In this document: one piece after another, positions 43,987-54,480 of the stretch
Numbering within the stretch: the first letter of the stretch is position 1
How the letters are laid out: each line of letters starts with the position of its first letter
Assembly: GCF_014897315.1 (NCBI RefSeq)
Contig: NZ_JABUYL010000011.1
Location: forward strand, 62,001-126,000
DNA: 64,000 nt
Direction of reading: 5' to 3'
Source of the DNA: Proteus sp. FME41
GTDB taxonomy: Bacteria; Pseudomonadota; Gammaproteobacteria; Enterobacterales; Enterobacteriaceae
Made by a program: the position numbers and the translations under genes
The notes under the pieces: generated by a model
Databases searched by the model: none
What the model was told of the DNA's origin: nothing
What the model saw: only the letters and a program-made list of their open reading frames with translations

Positions 43987-44619
43987 ATGCCATTCACTCG
44001 ATTACGATTTGAAAAATTTTATATTTCTACTTTTTTTGATGTTTTTGGGGAGGTGATTAAATCTATTGTGCCTCTTTCTTTATTGTTTTTATTACCTAAA
44101 TCTCGGCGCTATCAGTTAGTTTTTAGTTATTTTGTGATTTGTCTTTATTGGGGGACTTTTATTTATTCATTTTCTTTATTTGTAATATTATCGATACTAA
44201 GTTTTTATTTATTAACACTTTCTTTTTTTGATGCTGATTATTTTCTATTACCTAATAATTTAACGTTTTGGTTAATATTTTTGGGATTGTTGTGTAATTA
44301 TACAACGTTTGGTTTGGTCCCTTTTGACCACGCTTTTTATGGTTTTTTGGCTGGAACGAGTGTTTTTTATGGTGTTTATTTATGGGGATATTTTATTTAC
44401 CAAAAATGTGTATTAGGTTTTGGTGATATAAAATTATTTAGTGCTATTGGTGCGTGGTGTGGGTTTGAGGCATTACCTTATATTCTTTTGCTTGGCTCTT
44501 TTCTGGGGGTAGGTATCTATTGCACGGTATTAATAACAACAAAAGAATATTTAACAAAAGTAGCATTGGGCTCTTGCCTTTCATTTTCAACGTTGATGAT
44601 ATTAGGTCTTTATTTATAG
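43987..44619 (+). CDS. Prepilin peptidase-like A24 aspartic membrane protease (orphan)
   Basis: A 210-residue protein with six to seven hydrophobic segments. The A24 motifs are FFDADYFLLPNNLTFWLIF (usual D...LPD, here LPN) and GFGDIKLFSAIGAW. The N-terminal Cys-containing methylase domain of full prepilin peptidases is missing, so it resembles HofD/GspO-like short forms. It cleaves type IV prepilin-like leaders if active. No pilin genes adjoin; the PilT-like YggR is 3 kb away. Very AT-rich, and start ATG follows AAGGAG. Confidence 0.8.
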   Translation: MPFTRLRFEKFYISTFFDVFGEVIKSIVPLSLLFLLPKSRRYQLVFSYFVICLYWGTFIYSFSLFVILSILSFYLLTLSFFDADYFLLPNNLTFWLIFLGLLCNYTTFGLVPFDHAFYGFLAGTSVFYGVYLWGYFIYQKCVLGFGDIKLFSAIGAWCGFEALPYILLLGSFLGVGIYCTVLITTKEYLTKVALGSCLSFSTLMILGLYL

Positions 44620-44695
44620 CTCGATAATAGTATTGAAATTATCGCTAACATACTGATTTTTTTATTGATAATGAATAAAAATCATAGGGTGAAAA

Positions 44696-44735
44696 TAAAA
44701 AAAGGCAGTGTGCGGAAATAAATCAGCACACTGAA
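44696..44735 (-). terminator. Terminator after the DsbA-like gene
   Basis: An 8-bp stem (CAGTGTGC/GCACACTG) with a 12-base loop; the minus-strand transcript continues into seven T. Confidence 0.8.
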
Positions 44736-44742
44736 AAGAAGA

Positions 44743-45411
44743 TTATAGATTTTCTTGTATAAATTGCTGCCAACGTTTTGTATCACCTAAATATTTTTCA
44801 ACTGGTATCAGGTGATAACCTTGGTTATCTTCAATAAATAAAGTCGGAAAACCGCGACCATTAACTTGAGACATTAATTGTTGTGTCTGGCTTAAATGTT
44901 GCTGAATTTGTTTTTCGCTAATTTCAGCCAGTAAAGATGCAAACAGCTCAACATCAAAGCCAAGTTTTTTCACGATAAACAGCAGTGTGTTTTTATCACT
45001 GATATTTAAGCCATCAAGGTAATAAGCTTCTTGTAATGCTTTTAATAAATAAATATCACGATTTCCCATGATTTCAGCAACAAGGATAGCTGAAATAGGT
45101 AACAGAGAATTTAATACCATCTCCGTATTACCCAGATTATCACGGTATGCAGGACTAAAAACTTGACCTGATAGTTGACTAATACGCTCATCAATTGGCG
45201 TGACATGCTCTTTCCATGATTGACCACCCGTTACAGCTCTTGCTGGTGTAAACAATCCACCACCATGTAACTTAATGGTATTTGGAAACGTATTGCTTAC
45301 CGCTTCAATCAGGGGAGCAATGCCATAGCACCAACCACAAAGAGGATCATAAACATAGTGCAATATTTTAGTACCTTGGGTATTACCTGTATTGCTTGCT
45401 ACTGAGGCCAC
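44743..45411 (-). CDS. DsbA/FrnE-family thioredoxin-fold protein
   Basis: A 222-residue protein with the DSBA-like fold. CxxC active site CGWC in YVYDPLCGWCYGIAPLIE, the cis-Pro region GRGFPTLFIED, and an intervening helical domain. No signal peptide is apparent, so it is probably cytosolic, like FrnE/2-hydroxychromene isomerase relatives. GTG start, with AGGAGAG upstream, overlaps the MBL gene by 13 bases, so the two are one unit. Confidence 0.85.
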   Translation of the reverse strand: MASVASNTGNTQGTKILHYVYDPLCGWCYGIAPLIEAVSNTFPNTIKLHGGGLFTPARAVTGGQSWKEHVTPIDERISQLSGQVFSPAYRDNLGNTEMVLNSLLPISAILVAEIMGNRDIYLLKALQEAYYLDGLNISDKNTLLFIVKKLGFDVELFASLLAEISEKQIQQHLSQTQQLMSQVNGRGFPTLFIEDNQGYHLIPVEKYLGDTKRWQQFIQENL

Positions 45412-46271
45412 TGCATCTCTCCTTTTAGTACTTTTGCACTAAGTTCTAGGCTTGATTTATCTGCTAAATTCTGATGATTTTTTTCCATCGCTGCAATAAA
45501 TTCATCTGAATTTTTCGTTTTTTCAAGATTTTTCTCAGCTTCAGCCAAGTAATTCATTGTGAAGTCAACGGCTTGTAGATTATACGTTGCTTTAGGTAAA
45601 TAGTGACCAGGAATAACGGTTTTTGGGGATAGTGATTTTATTTGCTGTAACGAACTAACCCAATGTTGGCGCTCTGTCAGAGTTTGTGTATCCGCTAACC
45701 AAACATGAATATTTTCAGAAACTAAAACACCACCCATCACGGCATTAAGTTTTGGAACATAAAGATATGTCCTATCTGGGGATTGACCGTCTAACCCTTT
45801 AATCGAAATAGTTTCGCCTTCAAGGGAAAAACTATCACCAGTTAGTGCCTCAGGAATGATGATCTTTTTAGGGGCATTTTCTTTAAGAATAGGCCCCCAG
45901 TAGGCAAGTTTTCCTGCTTGGGTTTCGTTAATAGCATTAATCGTGGGTGCAGTTGCAATGACTTTAGCATTTGGAAATGCATCAGTAATCACATCTAATC
46001 CAAAATAAAAATCGGGATCAGAATGGCTAATATAGATATAAGTTAAGTTTTTTCCTGATGCTTTGATTTTATTGACTAAGACTTGAGCATCATTTTTTTG
46101 AAATTGAGCATCAATTAAAACGACATCTTTATCACCATAGATAATTTCAGATGAAACAGGGAAAACACTCGCTTCTCCTGGATTATAAATATCTAATGTA
46201 AGTTCTGTTGCTAGAGCAGAAGTTGCGAAGAAGGCGCTAGTAGCAAGTGTTAAAGGAAGTAATTTTTTCAT
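45399..46271 (-). CDS. Exported metallo-beta-lactamase-fold protein (Vmh-like)
   Basis: A 290-residue periplasmic MBL-fold protein with a signal peptide (1-21, ALA). The usual HxHxDH motif is replaced by HSDPDFYFG, in which the second and last His are Asp and Phe. A later GHYLP provides another His. It resembles the Vmh-type MBL group. Enzyme activity is doubtful or altered. Linked by overlap to the DsbA-like gene and divergent from a LysR regulator that probably controls the pair. Confidence 0.8.
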   Translation of the reverse strand: MKKLLPLTLATSAFFATSALATELTLDIYNPGEASVFPVSSEIIYGDKDVVLIDAQFQKNDAQVLVNKIKASGKNLTYIYISHSDPDFYFGLDVITDAFPNAKVIATAPTINAINETQAGKLAYWGPILKENAPKKIIIPEALTGDSFSLEGETISIKGLDGQSPDRTYLYVPKLNAVMGGVLVSENIHVWLADTQTLTERQHWVSSLQQIKSLSPKTVIPGHYLPKATYNLQAVDFTMNYLAEAEKNLEKTKNSDEFIAAMEKNHQNLADKSSLELSAKVLKGEMQWPQ

Positions 46272-46376
46272 CTTTTGTTTTCTCCATAGTGTTGTTGCTG
46301 ACTATAATAGGTTGCATAAAACAAGAGAAAAACCACATTTTAGTCAATACATTGTTGCGCAAATCGAGCAAATAAA

Positions 46377-47297
46377 ATGGATAAGATAAAAGCATCAGAC
46401 GTTTTTGTAACCATTGTGAAGCAAGGTAGCATGATAAAAGCTGCTGATTATCTAGGCATGTCTAGGGCTATGGTGACGCGCTATTTAAATGAGATGGAAG
46501 AGTGGGCAGGCGTACGTTTATTGCATAGAACAACACGCAAACAAAGCCTAACATCAGTAGGTGAAATGGTATATGAACAGAGTTTACAGCTGTTAGAAAT
46601 GGCTGAACGTATTCCTGCCAATATTCCAAAAGATCGTCATCAAATCAGTGGGCTTGTTCGTATTACCAGTTCACAATCATTAGCAAATAGTATTTTGTCA
46701 GTGGCAATATGTGAGTTTATGGAACGTTATCCTTTAATTGCGGTTGATTTACAAATCACTAATCAAACCGTGAATTTGGTGGAAGAACGTATTGATATCG
46801 CATTGCGTATTACGAATCATCTTGAACCTAATTTAATTGCTCGTTCATTGGCAACGTGCCTTTCTGTGGTGTGTGCTCACAAAGATTATTTGGCAAAAAA
46901 AGGGATGCCTCAAACGCCAGATGAACTGGCCCAACACCAATGTCTGACTTATCGCTTTTTTGGTCGTAGTTTGTGGGAGTTTAATCAAGGTAATGAACGT
47001 TATTCAGTACCTGTAGGGGGTAATTTAAGTGCGAATGAATCAGTTGTTTTACTACAAGCTACGTTAAGAGGGGCAGGAATATCATTACAGCCTTATTATT
47101 CAGCAAAGCCTTATCTTGAAAACGGTGAGTTGGTGCGAATACTGACTGATTATCAAGCTCAACCGATGGGGATTTATGCTGTTTTAGCCAGCCGACAAAA
47201 TATGCCTGCAGCGGTACGTGCGTTGTTAGATTTCTTAGTTGAATGGTTTTCATCATCACCTTATTGGTTGGCTTTATCGGGAAAAGGCGAGTGTTAA
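46377..47297 (+). CDS. LysR-family transcriptional regulator of the MBL/DsbA-like pair
   Basis: A 306-residue LTTR. N-terminal HTH (IKASDVFVTIVKQGSMIKAADYLGMSRAMVTRYLNEME) and a periplasmic-binding-like effector domain (RITSSQSLANSIL..., RIDIALRITN). It is divergent from the MBL gene with a 105-base gap, a classic LTTR/target arrangement. Its 3' end overlaps the convergent lysR by 24 bases. No clear Shine-Dalgarno is visible. Confidence 0.88.
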   Translation: MDKIKASDVFVTIVKQGSMIKAADYLGMSRAMVTRYLNEMEEWAGVRLLHRTTRKQSLTSVGEMVYEQSLQLLEMAERIPANIPKDRHQISGLVRITSSQSLANSILSVAICEFMERYPLIAVDLQITNQTVNLVEERIDIALRITNHLEPNLIARSLATCLSVVCAHKDYLAKKGMPQTPDELAQHQCLTYRFFGRSLWEFNQGNERYSVPVGGNLSANESVVLLQATLRGAGISLQPYYSAKPYLENGELVRILTDYQAQPMGIYAVLASRQNMPAAVRALLDFLVEWFSSSPYWLALSGKGEC

Positions 47298-48200
47298 ATG
47301 CTTTGGATAGTCCGCTAATGTTCTTTTCATTACATCAATGAAATAAGAGACAAGTTGAGAAGATGGGCGATGAGAAGGGCTTATTAAACTGATGGTAAAA
47401 GGAATGGTAAAGCTTAAAGGGCGCAGACAAAGCGATTTATCTAGATAATCGAGTGCTGTTATAGGATTAACAATCGAAATACCGATATTTTCGCGGACCA
47501 TGGCACAAATAGAGGCGGCACTTTGTGTTTCCATCACTAATTGTCGTGAAATTCCTTCTTGAATAAAAACGGTATCAATAAGTTGTCGATAAGTATCATT
47601 TACTGACAAGCTGATAAAGCGCTCATTTTTAAAATCAGATGGGTGTAATAACGATTTTTGACACAATGGATGAGATTTAGGCAATATGGCAACTTCATTG
47701 AGTGTTAATAGTGTTTCTTGTCGAGTTCCAGCGGGTGTTTGAGTGTGTTCGGTTAATCCCAAGTCATAATGTTGAGCTGATAACCATTCTTCTAATAAAG
47801 GGGATTCTTGAGGAACAATGGTTAAATTAACATCGGGGTATTGATCAATAAATTGCCGACAAATTGAAGGCAGCAATGATTGAGCAAAGGCAGGTAAACA
47901 AGTGATATTTAACTCAGCTTGTCGAAAATGACGAATACTCTCAGCAACATTAATTATTCGTTCTAGACCATAATAAGAGCGCTGTACCTCTTCAAAAAAA
48001 CGTAATCCCTCAGTGGTTGGCTGAAGACGACCTTTTATCCTATCAAATAATTTAAATGATAATAGATGCTCAAGGCGAGATAACTCTCGACTGACAGTAG
48101 GCTGTGAGGTTTTTAATAATTCAGCTGCTTCAGTGAGGTTTTGTGTCGTCATCACAGCATGAAAAATTTCAATATGCCGCCAATTAAAAGGAGCTTTCAT
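47274..48200 (-). CDS. lysR: LysR, activator of lysA
   Basis: A 308-residue LTTR. N-terminal HTH FHAVMTTQNLTEAAELLKTSQPTVSRELSRLE, and effector domain with LNITCLPAFAQSLLPSICRQF. It is divergent from lysA (112-base gap), as in E. coli, where LysR with diaminopimelate activates lysA. Confidence 0.93.
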   Translation of the reverse strand: MKAPFNWRHIEIFHAVMTTQNLTEAAELLKTSQPTVSRELSRLEHLLSFKLFDRIKGRLQPTTEGLRFFEEVQRSYYGLERIINVAESIRHFRQAELNITCLPAFAQSLLPSICRQFIDQYPDVNLTIVPQESPLLEEWLSAQHYDLGLTEHTQTPAGTRQETLLTLNEVAILPKSHPLCQKSLLHPSDFKNERFISLSVNDTYRQLIDTVFIQEGISRQLVMETQSAASICAMVRENIGISIVNPITALDYLDKSLCLRPLSFTIPFTISLISPSHRPSSQLVSYFIDVMKRTLADYPKHLTLAFSR

Positions 48201-48312
48201 TTATTATTCCCATATCAAAAGTGAATAGAGTGTAGCGTATTTGATATTTTTATTCCCCATCAAGTTAATCAATAATCATTTTATTCACCAGCGACTTTTA
48301 TGAGTAAATATC

Positions 48313-49554
48313 ATGACAACATTAATCACTATGGCTCAATACCAACTCGCACAAACTTATGGAACGCCATTATGGATTTATCAAGGCGATACAATTTCTG
48401 AACGTATTGCACAATTAAAATCGTTTGATGTGGTTCGTTTTGCTCAAAAGGCGTGCTCAAATATTCATATTTTACGTTTAATGAAAGCACAAGGCGTAAA
48501 AGTTGACTCGGTTTCATTAGGGGAAATAGAGCGTGCTTTAGTTGCTGGCTATCAAGCGGGTAGAGAAAGAAGTGAGATTGTTTTTACGGCTGATTTATTG
48601 GATGAAAGCACCCTTAGGCGTGTTGTAGAGTTAGATATCCCTGTTAATGCAGGCTCTATTGATATGCTTCGTCAATTAGGTGAGTGTAATCAAGGTCATG
48701 CTGTCTGGATTAGAGTTAACCCTGGATTTGGTCATGGACATAGCCAAAAAACCAATACGGGGGGGGAAAACAGTAAACATGGCATTTGGTATAAGGATGT
48801 GCCTGAAGCATTAGCCATTATCCGCCAATACAATTTAAGTTTAATTGGTTTTCATATGCATATTGGTTCTGGTGTTGATTATCAGCACCTTGCAAGTGTC
48901 TGTGATGCCATGGTAGAGCAAGTGTTAACTTCCCAAGTCGATATTAAAGCTATTTCTGCGGGGGGAGGATTATCCACACCCTATCAAGAAGGTGATGCAG
49001 TCGTAGATTTAAATCACTATTTTTCTTTGTGGGATAACGCGCGTCAGCGTATTGCACAACATTTAGGCCATGACATTGAACTCGAAATAGAACCAGGTCG
49101 TTTCTTAATGGCTGAATCAGGTGTATTAATTTCACAAGTGAGAGCTGTCAAATCAATGGGGGATCGTCATTATGTGCTGGTGGATGCGGGCTTCAGTGAT
49201 TTAATGCGTCCTGCAATGTATGGCAGTTATCATCAAATATCATTGTTAAATAGTGATGGGAAAGTAAAGCCGCTTACTGAGCAACAAGAAACTATTGTTG
49301 CAGGCCCACTTTGTGAATCAGGTGATGTTTTTACTCAACAGGAGGGCGGGATGGTTGCACCGCGCTTGTTACCTAAGGCTCAAGTGGGTGATTATATCGT
49401 TATTCATGATACAGGGGCTTATGGCGCTTCAATGTCATCTAATTATAATAGCCGTCCTCTTATTCCTGAAGTATTGATGACAAAAGGGACTCCTCAATTA
49501 ATTCGGCGCCGTCAAACAATAGAAGAATTATTAGCGTTGGAGTTAAATTTCTAG
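48313..49554 (+). CDS. lysA: Diaminopimelate decarboxylase
   Basis: A 413-residue PLP-dependent alanine-racemase-fold decarboxylase; last step of lysine synthesis. RFAQKACSNIHILRLMKAQG (PLP Lys), GVKVDSVSLGEIERAL, FHMHIGSG, SAGGGLSTPY, ELEIEPGRFLM, and GPLCESGDVF with the catalytic Cys. The promoter region is shared with lysR. Confidence 0.96.
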   Translation: MTTLITMAQYQLAQTYGTPLWIYQGDTISERIAQLKSFDVVRFAQKACSNIHILRLMKAQGVKVDSVSLGEIERALVAGYQAGRERSEIVFTADLLDESTLRRVVELDIPVNAGSIDMLRQLGECNQGHAVWIRVNPGFGHGHSQKTNTGGENSKHGIWYKDVPEALAIIRQYNLSLIGFHMHIGSGVDYQHLASVCDAMVEQVLTSQVDIKAISAGGGLSTPYQEGDAVVDLNHYFSLWDNARQRIAQHLGHDIELEIEPGRFLMAESGVLISQVRAVKSMGDRHYVLVDAGFSDLMRPAMYGSYHQISLLNSDGKVKPLTEQQETIVAGPLCESGDVFTQQEGGMVAPRLLPKAQVGDYIVIHDTGAYGASMSSNYNSRPLIPEVLMTKGTPQLIRRRQTIEELLALELNF

Positions 49555-49587
49555 TAAGTCCTTTTTATTAGATATGTTTTTATTGAA

Positions 49588-49627
49588 ATAAAAACACCTC
49601 ATGACTTGTTTAGTGATGAGGTGTTTT
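49588..49627. terminator. Bidirectional terminator between lysA and fadE
   Basis: A 12-bp perfect stem (AAAACACCTCAT/ATGAGGTGTTTT) with a 13-base loop and T-rich arms on both strands. Confidence 0.85.
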
Positions 49628-49665
49628 GTTTTATTGGGTGTGTGATTTACCCTTATATAAATTGA

Positions 49666-52113
49666 CTAGGCTGCTTTATCTGTTTTGGCATCACTCGTTT
49701 TAGGCTTTTTTACGGGCACCGCCAGTGCATCAAAATCAAATTCATCAACATTGATACTCCGTAAACGACTTTGTTCAGCTTTACGTAAGATATCGGCTTC
49801 TTCTTGCGTTACTCGTTTGTCCGCTAATGCTTTGTCGGCTAATTTATCTAATTGAGTAAAGCTAAATTTTTTCTCATAGAGGCGACAAATACGGTCAAAA
49901 ATAGGCTCTGCGGCCAGAATATCAAGTAGTGCCTCTTCCATTAAGCCATGTGGATTGTGCTCACTCGGTGTTAAGAACTGGCCCCTACCAATACGATCAC
50001 GTGTCTCAGAGGGTTGCTGAATAATTTGAGCCACTTTACTGTCTAATTTATCGGATGGTAATTTTTGCGCTTTACCAAGCGGAAAAATAATAGCGCGCAT
50101 AGTGCCTGCGATCATCCGACTTGGGAAATTACGCAGTAGTTCATCAATCGCATTTTCAGCTTGGTATAAGCACTCTTTTACACTCCAATGTACTAATGGT
50201 AAATCAGCAGTATGGCGACCATCATCTTCATAACGCTTAAGCGCAGCAGAGGCGAGGAAGATGTGACTTAAAATATCACCTAAGCGAGCTGAGATACGTT
50301 CACGACGTTTTAAACTTCCCCCCAACACCCCCATAGAAACATCAGACAATAGTGCCATATTGGCACTCAAGCGGTTAATTTGTTGATAATAACGGCGAGT
50401 TTCATCATTGGTTGGTGAAGTACTTAATCGACCATTGGTGATACCTAACCATAGACTACGTAAAGTATTACTTGCTACATGACCAATATGGCCAAATAAA
50501 GCACGGTCAAAATCATGTAGGTTATTGTCTCGTGCGGCTGCAATTTCATCTAATACATAAGGATGGCAACGGATAGCACCTTGGCCATAAATGATCATAC
50601 TACGTGTTAAAATGTTGGCACCTTCAACAGTGATTGCAATTGGAGAACCTTGATAAGAACGTGCAACAAAGTTTGAAGGCCCAAGGCTAATCCCTTTCCC
50701 TCCAACAATATCCATTGCATCAATAACGCCACGCTGTGCTCTGTGAGTGCAATGATATTTTACGATAGCGGATAATACGGCAGGTTTTTCTCCTAGCATA
50801 ATACCCGTAGTAATTAAGGTTGCCGCAGAATCTAAAAGATAGGCATTACCAGCCAGACGTGCCAATGGCTCTTCAATCCCTTCCATTTTACCAATTGGAA
50901 TTTTGAACTGACGACGGATGCGAGAATACGCCCCAGTTGCCATTGCCACGCTTTTTAATCCACCGGTAGAGTTTGAAGGTAGAGTAATGCCTCGACCAAC
51001 AGAGAGACATTCCACCAGCATTCTCCAACCCTGACCTGCCATTTTTGGTCCGCCAATGATGTAATCGATAGGAACAAAAACATCTTTACCACGAGTCGGT
51101 CCATTCATAAATGGCACGTTCAGTGGGAAATGACGATGACCGATTTCAACACCTTTGACATCAGTTGGAATTAACGCACAGGTAATGCCCGGGTTTTCGT
51201 CATCGCTTAATAGATGGTCAGGATCACGTAATTTAAACGCCAATCCTAATACAGTTGCGATAGGTGCAAGTGTGATATAGCGTTTATTCCATGTTAAACG
51301 AAGGCCTAATACCTGTTCTCCTTGCCATTCTCCCATACATACCACACCACTGTCAGGAATAGCACCAGCATCAGAGCCAGCTTCAGGACTGGTTAGGGCA
51401 AAACAAGGAATTTCATCACCTTTGGCTAAACCGGGTAAATAGCGTTTCTTCTGCTCATCAGTACCGTAGTGTTGCAGTAATTCACCTGGGCCTAAAGAGT
51501 TAGGTACACCAACCGTAATCGCCAGAATACCTGATACACCAGCCAATTTTTGTAGTACTCGAGATTGAGCATAAGCAGAAAATTCTAACCCGCCATACTC
51601 TTTTTTAATGATCATCGCAAAAAAACGATTTTCTTTAAGGTATTGCCAAATCTCAGGAGGTAAATCAGCTAATTCATGAGTAATTTCAAAGTCATTTGTC
51701 ATGCGACAAACTTCTTCTACAGGGCCATCAAGGAAAGCTTGTTCTTCTGCAGTCAACTGTGGTTTAGGGTAATTATGCAGTTGTTTCCAATCAGGGGCTC
51801 CGCGGAAGAGTTCACCTTCCCACCATGTTGTACCTGCATCAATCGCCTCTTGCTCTGTTTTTGACATTGAAGGCATGACTTTTTGAAATGCTTTAAGTGC
51901 AGGTGTCGAGATGTAGGCTTTACGAATAGAAGGTAGTGTGAAAGGTAATAAAACGAGTGCAACGGGAAGGAGTAGCCAGTAACTCCAAATATTGGCAACA
52001 CCCATGACTAAAGTATAAGCAATAAGTGCGAGACTACTTACCGCAATACTGAACTTGCGATAACTAAGCACGCCAATAAGAATAATAAAAAGTACGATAC
52101 TGAGTAGTGTCAT
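49666..52113 (-). CDS. fadE: Acyl-CoA dehydrogenase FadE
   Basis: An 815-residue FadE (E. coli 814 aa), first step of beta-oxidation. N-terminal membrane segments (about 1-60), the acyl-CoA dehydrogenase core ([63 protein letters not shown]), and the long FadE C-terminal domain (DUF1974). AGGAG precedes the start. A FadR-like site lies 30 bases upstream, predicting fatty-acid induction. Confidence 0.96.
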   Translation of the reverse strand: MTLLSIVLFIILIGVLSYRKFSIAVSSLALIAYTLVMGVANIWSYWLLLPVALVLLPFTLPSIRKAYISTPALKAFQKVMPSMSKTEQEAIDAGTTWWEGELFRGAPDWKQLHNYPKPQLTAEEQAFLDGPVEEVCRMTNDFEITHELADLPPEIWQYLKENRFFAMIIKKEYGGLEFSAYAQSRVLQKLAGVSGILAITVGVPNSLGPGELLQHYGTDEQKKRYLPGLAKGDEIPCFALTSPEAGSDAGAIPDSGVVCMGEWQGEQVLGLRLTWNKRYITLAPIATVLGLAFKLRDPDHLLSDDENPGITCALIPTDVKGVEIGHRHFPLNVPFMNGPTRGKDVFVPIDYIIGGPKMAGQGWRMLVECLSVGRGITLPSNSTGGLKSVAMATGAYSRIRRQFKIPIGKMEGIEEPLARLAGNAYLLDSAATLITTGIMLGEKPAVLSAIVKYHCTHRAQRGVIDAMDIVGGKGISLGPSNFVARSYQGSPIAITVEGANILTRSMIIYGQGAIRCHPYVLDEIAAARDNNLHDFDRALFGHIGHVASNTLRSLWLGITNGRLSTSPTNDETRRYYQQINRLSANMALLSDVSMGVLGGSLKRRERISARLGDILSHIFLASAALKRYEDDGRHTADLPLVHWSVKECLYQAENAIDELLRNFPSRMIAGTMRAIIFPLGKAQKLPSDKLDSKVAQIIQQPSETRDRIGRGQFLTPSEHNPHGLMEEALLDILAAEPIFDRICRLYEKKFSFTQLDKLADKALADKRVTQEEADILRKAEQSRLRSINVDEFDFDALAVPVKKPKTSDAKTDKAA

Positions 52114-52141
52114 AATAAACTCCTGTATTTAGCAAGAGATC

Positions 52142-52158
52142 AGAGGTCAGACCTGTTG
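52142..52158. promoter_or_regulatory. FadR operator upstream of fadE
   Basis: The site contains the perfect palindrome AGGTCAGACCT and reads AACAGGTCTGACCTCTG on the fadE strand, close to the FadR consensus (AACTGGTCnGACCwGTT type). Confidence 0.65.
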
Positions 52159-52351
52159 TTTGTTATTTAGATCTAATCTAGTCACCAATTTTTATCAATA
52201 TGTTTACATCCTAATTACAATATAGCTCACAATTTATTCGTAAATGAGAGAAGTTAGCATTTGTCGACAAAGGGTATCTTCTTTCATGTCATCTAATCCG
52301 TTACACTGAGAAACAGAAAATTTCGATTACCCTTTCTGGAGTAAAAATCCT

Positions 52352-52930
52352 ATGTACCAAGATCTTATCCGTGGTGAATTAACAGAAGCAGCCGATACTC
52401 TTTCTCGTTTTCTTCAAGATGATGCAAATATTGACGCTATCCAAAAAGCGGCGGTGTTATTAGCTGATTCTTTTAAGGCTGGAGGCAAAGTATTATCTTG
52501 CGGTAATGGCGGTTCTCACTGCGATGCGATGCATTTCGCAGAAGAGTTAACCGGACGCTATCGTGAAAATCGTCCAGGTTATCCTGCTATTGCTATTTCA
52601 GATGTAAGCCATATCTCATGTGTGAGTAATGATTTTGGTTATGAATATATCTTCTCTCGTTATGTCGAAGCTGTAGGTAAAGAAGGTGACGTTTTACTGG
52701 GAATCTCAACCTCTGGCAATTCAGGCAATATTATTAAAGCGATTAGTGCTGCACGTGAAAAGGGCATGAAAGTTATTACGCTAACGGGTAAAGACGGTGG
52801 GAAAATGGACGGTACTGCGGATATTGAAATTCGTGTGCCTCATTTTGGTTATGCTGATCGTATTCAAGAAATCCATATCAAAGTTATCCATATTCTGATC
52901 CAATTAATTGAAAAAGAAATGGAAAAATAA
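52352..52930 (+). CDS. gmhA: Sedoheptulose-7-phosphate isomerase
   Basis: A 192-residue SIS-domain protein for ADP-heptose (LPS core) synthesis. [37 protein letters not shown] and [15 protein letters not shown] are GmhA/LpcA signatures; [13 protein letters not shown] ends it. E. coli order fadE/gmhA/yafJ/yafK is kept. Confidence 0.96.
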   Translation: MYQDLIRGELTEAADTLSRFLQDDANIDAIQKAAVLLADSFKAGGKVLSCGNGGSHCDAMHFAEELTGRYRENRPGYPAIAISDVSHISCVSNDFGYEYIFSRYVEAVGKEGDVLLGISTSGNSGNIIKAISAAREKGMKVITLTGKDGGKMDGTADIEIRVPHFGYADRIQEIHIKVIHILIQLIEKEMEK

Positions 52931-52980
52931 GTTGATATTGCTATAAGTCAGCAATAAATATCGACGAAAAGGAGTGAGCG

Positions 52981-53748
52981 ATGTGTGAATTGTTAGGCAT
53001 GAGTGCAAATGTACCAACAGATATTACTTTCAGTCTAAGTGGATTAATTCCGAGAGGGGGCAAAACAGGGCCTCATAAAGATGGTTGGGGAATTACTTTC
53101 TATGAAGGATTGGGGTGCCGTACATTTAAAGATCCTCAAGCTAGTGCAATATCACCAGTCGCTCGCTTTGTTCAAGAGTACCCGATTAAATCAGAGGCGG
53201 TAATTGCGCATATTCGCCAAGCAAATAGAGGTAATGTCTCCTTAGAGAATACCCATCCGTTTACTCGCGAGTTATGGGGTAAAAACTGGACTTATGCCCA
53301 TAATGGGCAACTTAAAGGGTATCAATCGCTGGAAACCGGACGTTTTAGATCTATAGGGCAGACTGATAGTGAAAAAGCTTTTTGCTGGATCTTAAATCAG
53401 CTCGAAAATCGCTATAAACGAACACCGGCTAATTGGCAGGCAGTTTTTCGTTTTATTGCCGTTTTGTCTGATCAATTAAGGCAAAAAGGGGTTTTTAACA
53501 TGCTGTTGTCCGATGGTCGATTTGTTATGGCATATTGTTCAACCAATTTGCATTGGATAACACGCAAAGCACCTTTTGGGAAAGCGAAGTTACTTGATCA
53601 TGATGTTGAGATTGATTTTCAGCAACATACACAGTCAGATGATGTGGTTTCTGTTATATCAACACTTCCTTTGACGGGAAATGAGTCTTGGCAACGTATT
53701 CCTGCTGGTGAATTTGTGTTATTTGATCGAGGTATGCGAATTCTGTAA
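52981..53748 (+). CDS. yafJ: Class II glutamine amidotransferase YafJ
   Basis: A 255-residue Ntn-hydrolase GATase type 2 domain alone. Catalytic Cys2 in MCELLGMSA, HIRQANRGNVSLENTHPF, WTYAHNGQL, and GQTDSEKAF. No synthase domain, so the acceptor is unknown. AAGGAG lies upstream. 3' end overlaps yafK by 30 bases (convergent). Confidence 0.95.
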   Translation: MCELLGMSANVPTDITFSLSGLIPRGGKTGPHKDGWGITFYEGLGCRTFKDPQASAISPVARFVQEYPIKSEAVIAHIRQANRGNVSLENTHPFTRELWGKNWTYAHNGQLKGYQSLETGRFRSIGQTDSEKAFCWILNQLENRYKRTPANWQAVFRFIAVLSDQLRQKGVFNMLLSDGRFVMAYCSTNLHWITRKAPFGKAKLLDHDVEIDFQQHTQSDDVVSVISTLPLTGNESWQRIPAGEFVLFDRGMRIL

Positions 53749-54480
53749 CCATTTGTTTTCACTCTTTTGTGATAAATTAAGGGTGGCTTGATTAGGCGTA
53801 ATTGAGTTGTTGTTGACAAGATAGTGTCCATCTTTAACGATAACAGAAGGGATCTGTTTACGTTCTTCAACATATTGGTAAGCAGGGGCTAGTTGTTGCC
53901 AAAAATCCATATTGGTTGAATACTGATGCTTCTTCATATTTTCGGCAGTCATTTTAAACGGGAAAATATGAATATTGATCTTAGACTGACCACCTTTTAG
54001 CGCCATTTCAGCATATTGATAAATTTCATCCATCACCGAATCTGTCATTGCGTAGCAGCCAACAGATTTACACGCCCCGTGGATCATCAAAAAGTCGCCA
54101 GTATATCCTTTTGATTTATCGTATTGGTTAGGAAATCCTAGGTTAATAGCTCGGTAAAATCGACTATTCGGGTTTAATTGTGAGAAATTAACCTGATAAA
54201 AGCCCTCTGGGCTTTTTAAATCGCCTTGAGATTTTTTAGGGCCTAACCCACCAGAATAGCTACAAATAGGGTAAGTACGTACTTTTTCTAATTGCCCATC
54301 TAATTTTTCTGTATAAAGTTCAAGTAGGCTTTCTTCTTTGAAAATTTGGATATAGATAGGCTTGCCTGTGTTTTTTTCAACAGGTTCCATTAGAAATTTT
54401 GAACTGTTCTCAGCGTTAACTAATAAAGAAGTTAACATTAATGTTAAAAAACTGATTAGTTGTTTTGCGTGACTGGTCAT
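53719..54480 (-). CDS. dpaA: YafK/DpaA, L,D-transpeptidase-fold murein hydrolase
   Basis: A 253-residue exported YkuD-domain protein with a signal peptide (about 1-23, VNA). IYIQIFKEESLLELY, the YkuD motif MIHGACKSVGCYAMTD with catalytic His and Cys, and SINIHIFPFKM-type end. E. coli YafK (DpaA) releases Braun's lipoprotein from peptidoglycan. No promoter is obvious. Confidence 0.93.
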   Translation of the reverse strand: MTSHAKQLISFLTLMLTSLLVNAENSSKFLMEPVEKNTGKPIYIQIFKEESLLELYTEKLDGQLEKVRTYPICSYSGGLGPKKSQGDLKSPEGFYQVNFSQLNPNSRFYRAINLGFPNQYDKSKGYTGDFLMIHGACKSVGCYAMTDSVMDEIYQYAEMALKGGQSKINIHIFPFKMTAENMKKHQYSTNMDFWQQLAPAYQYVEERKQIPSVIVKDGHYLVNNNSITPNQATLNLSQKSENKWLQNSHTSIK

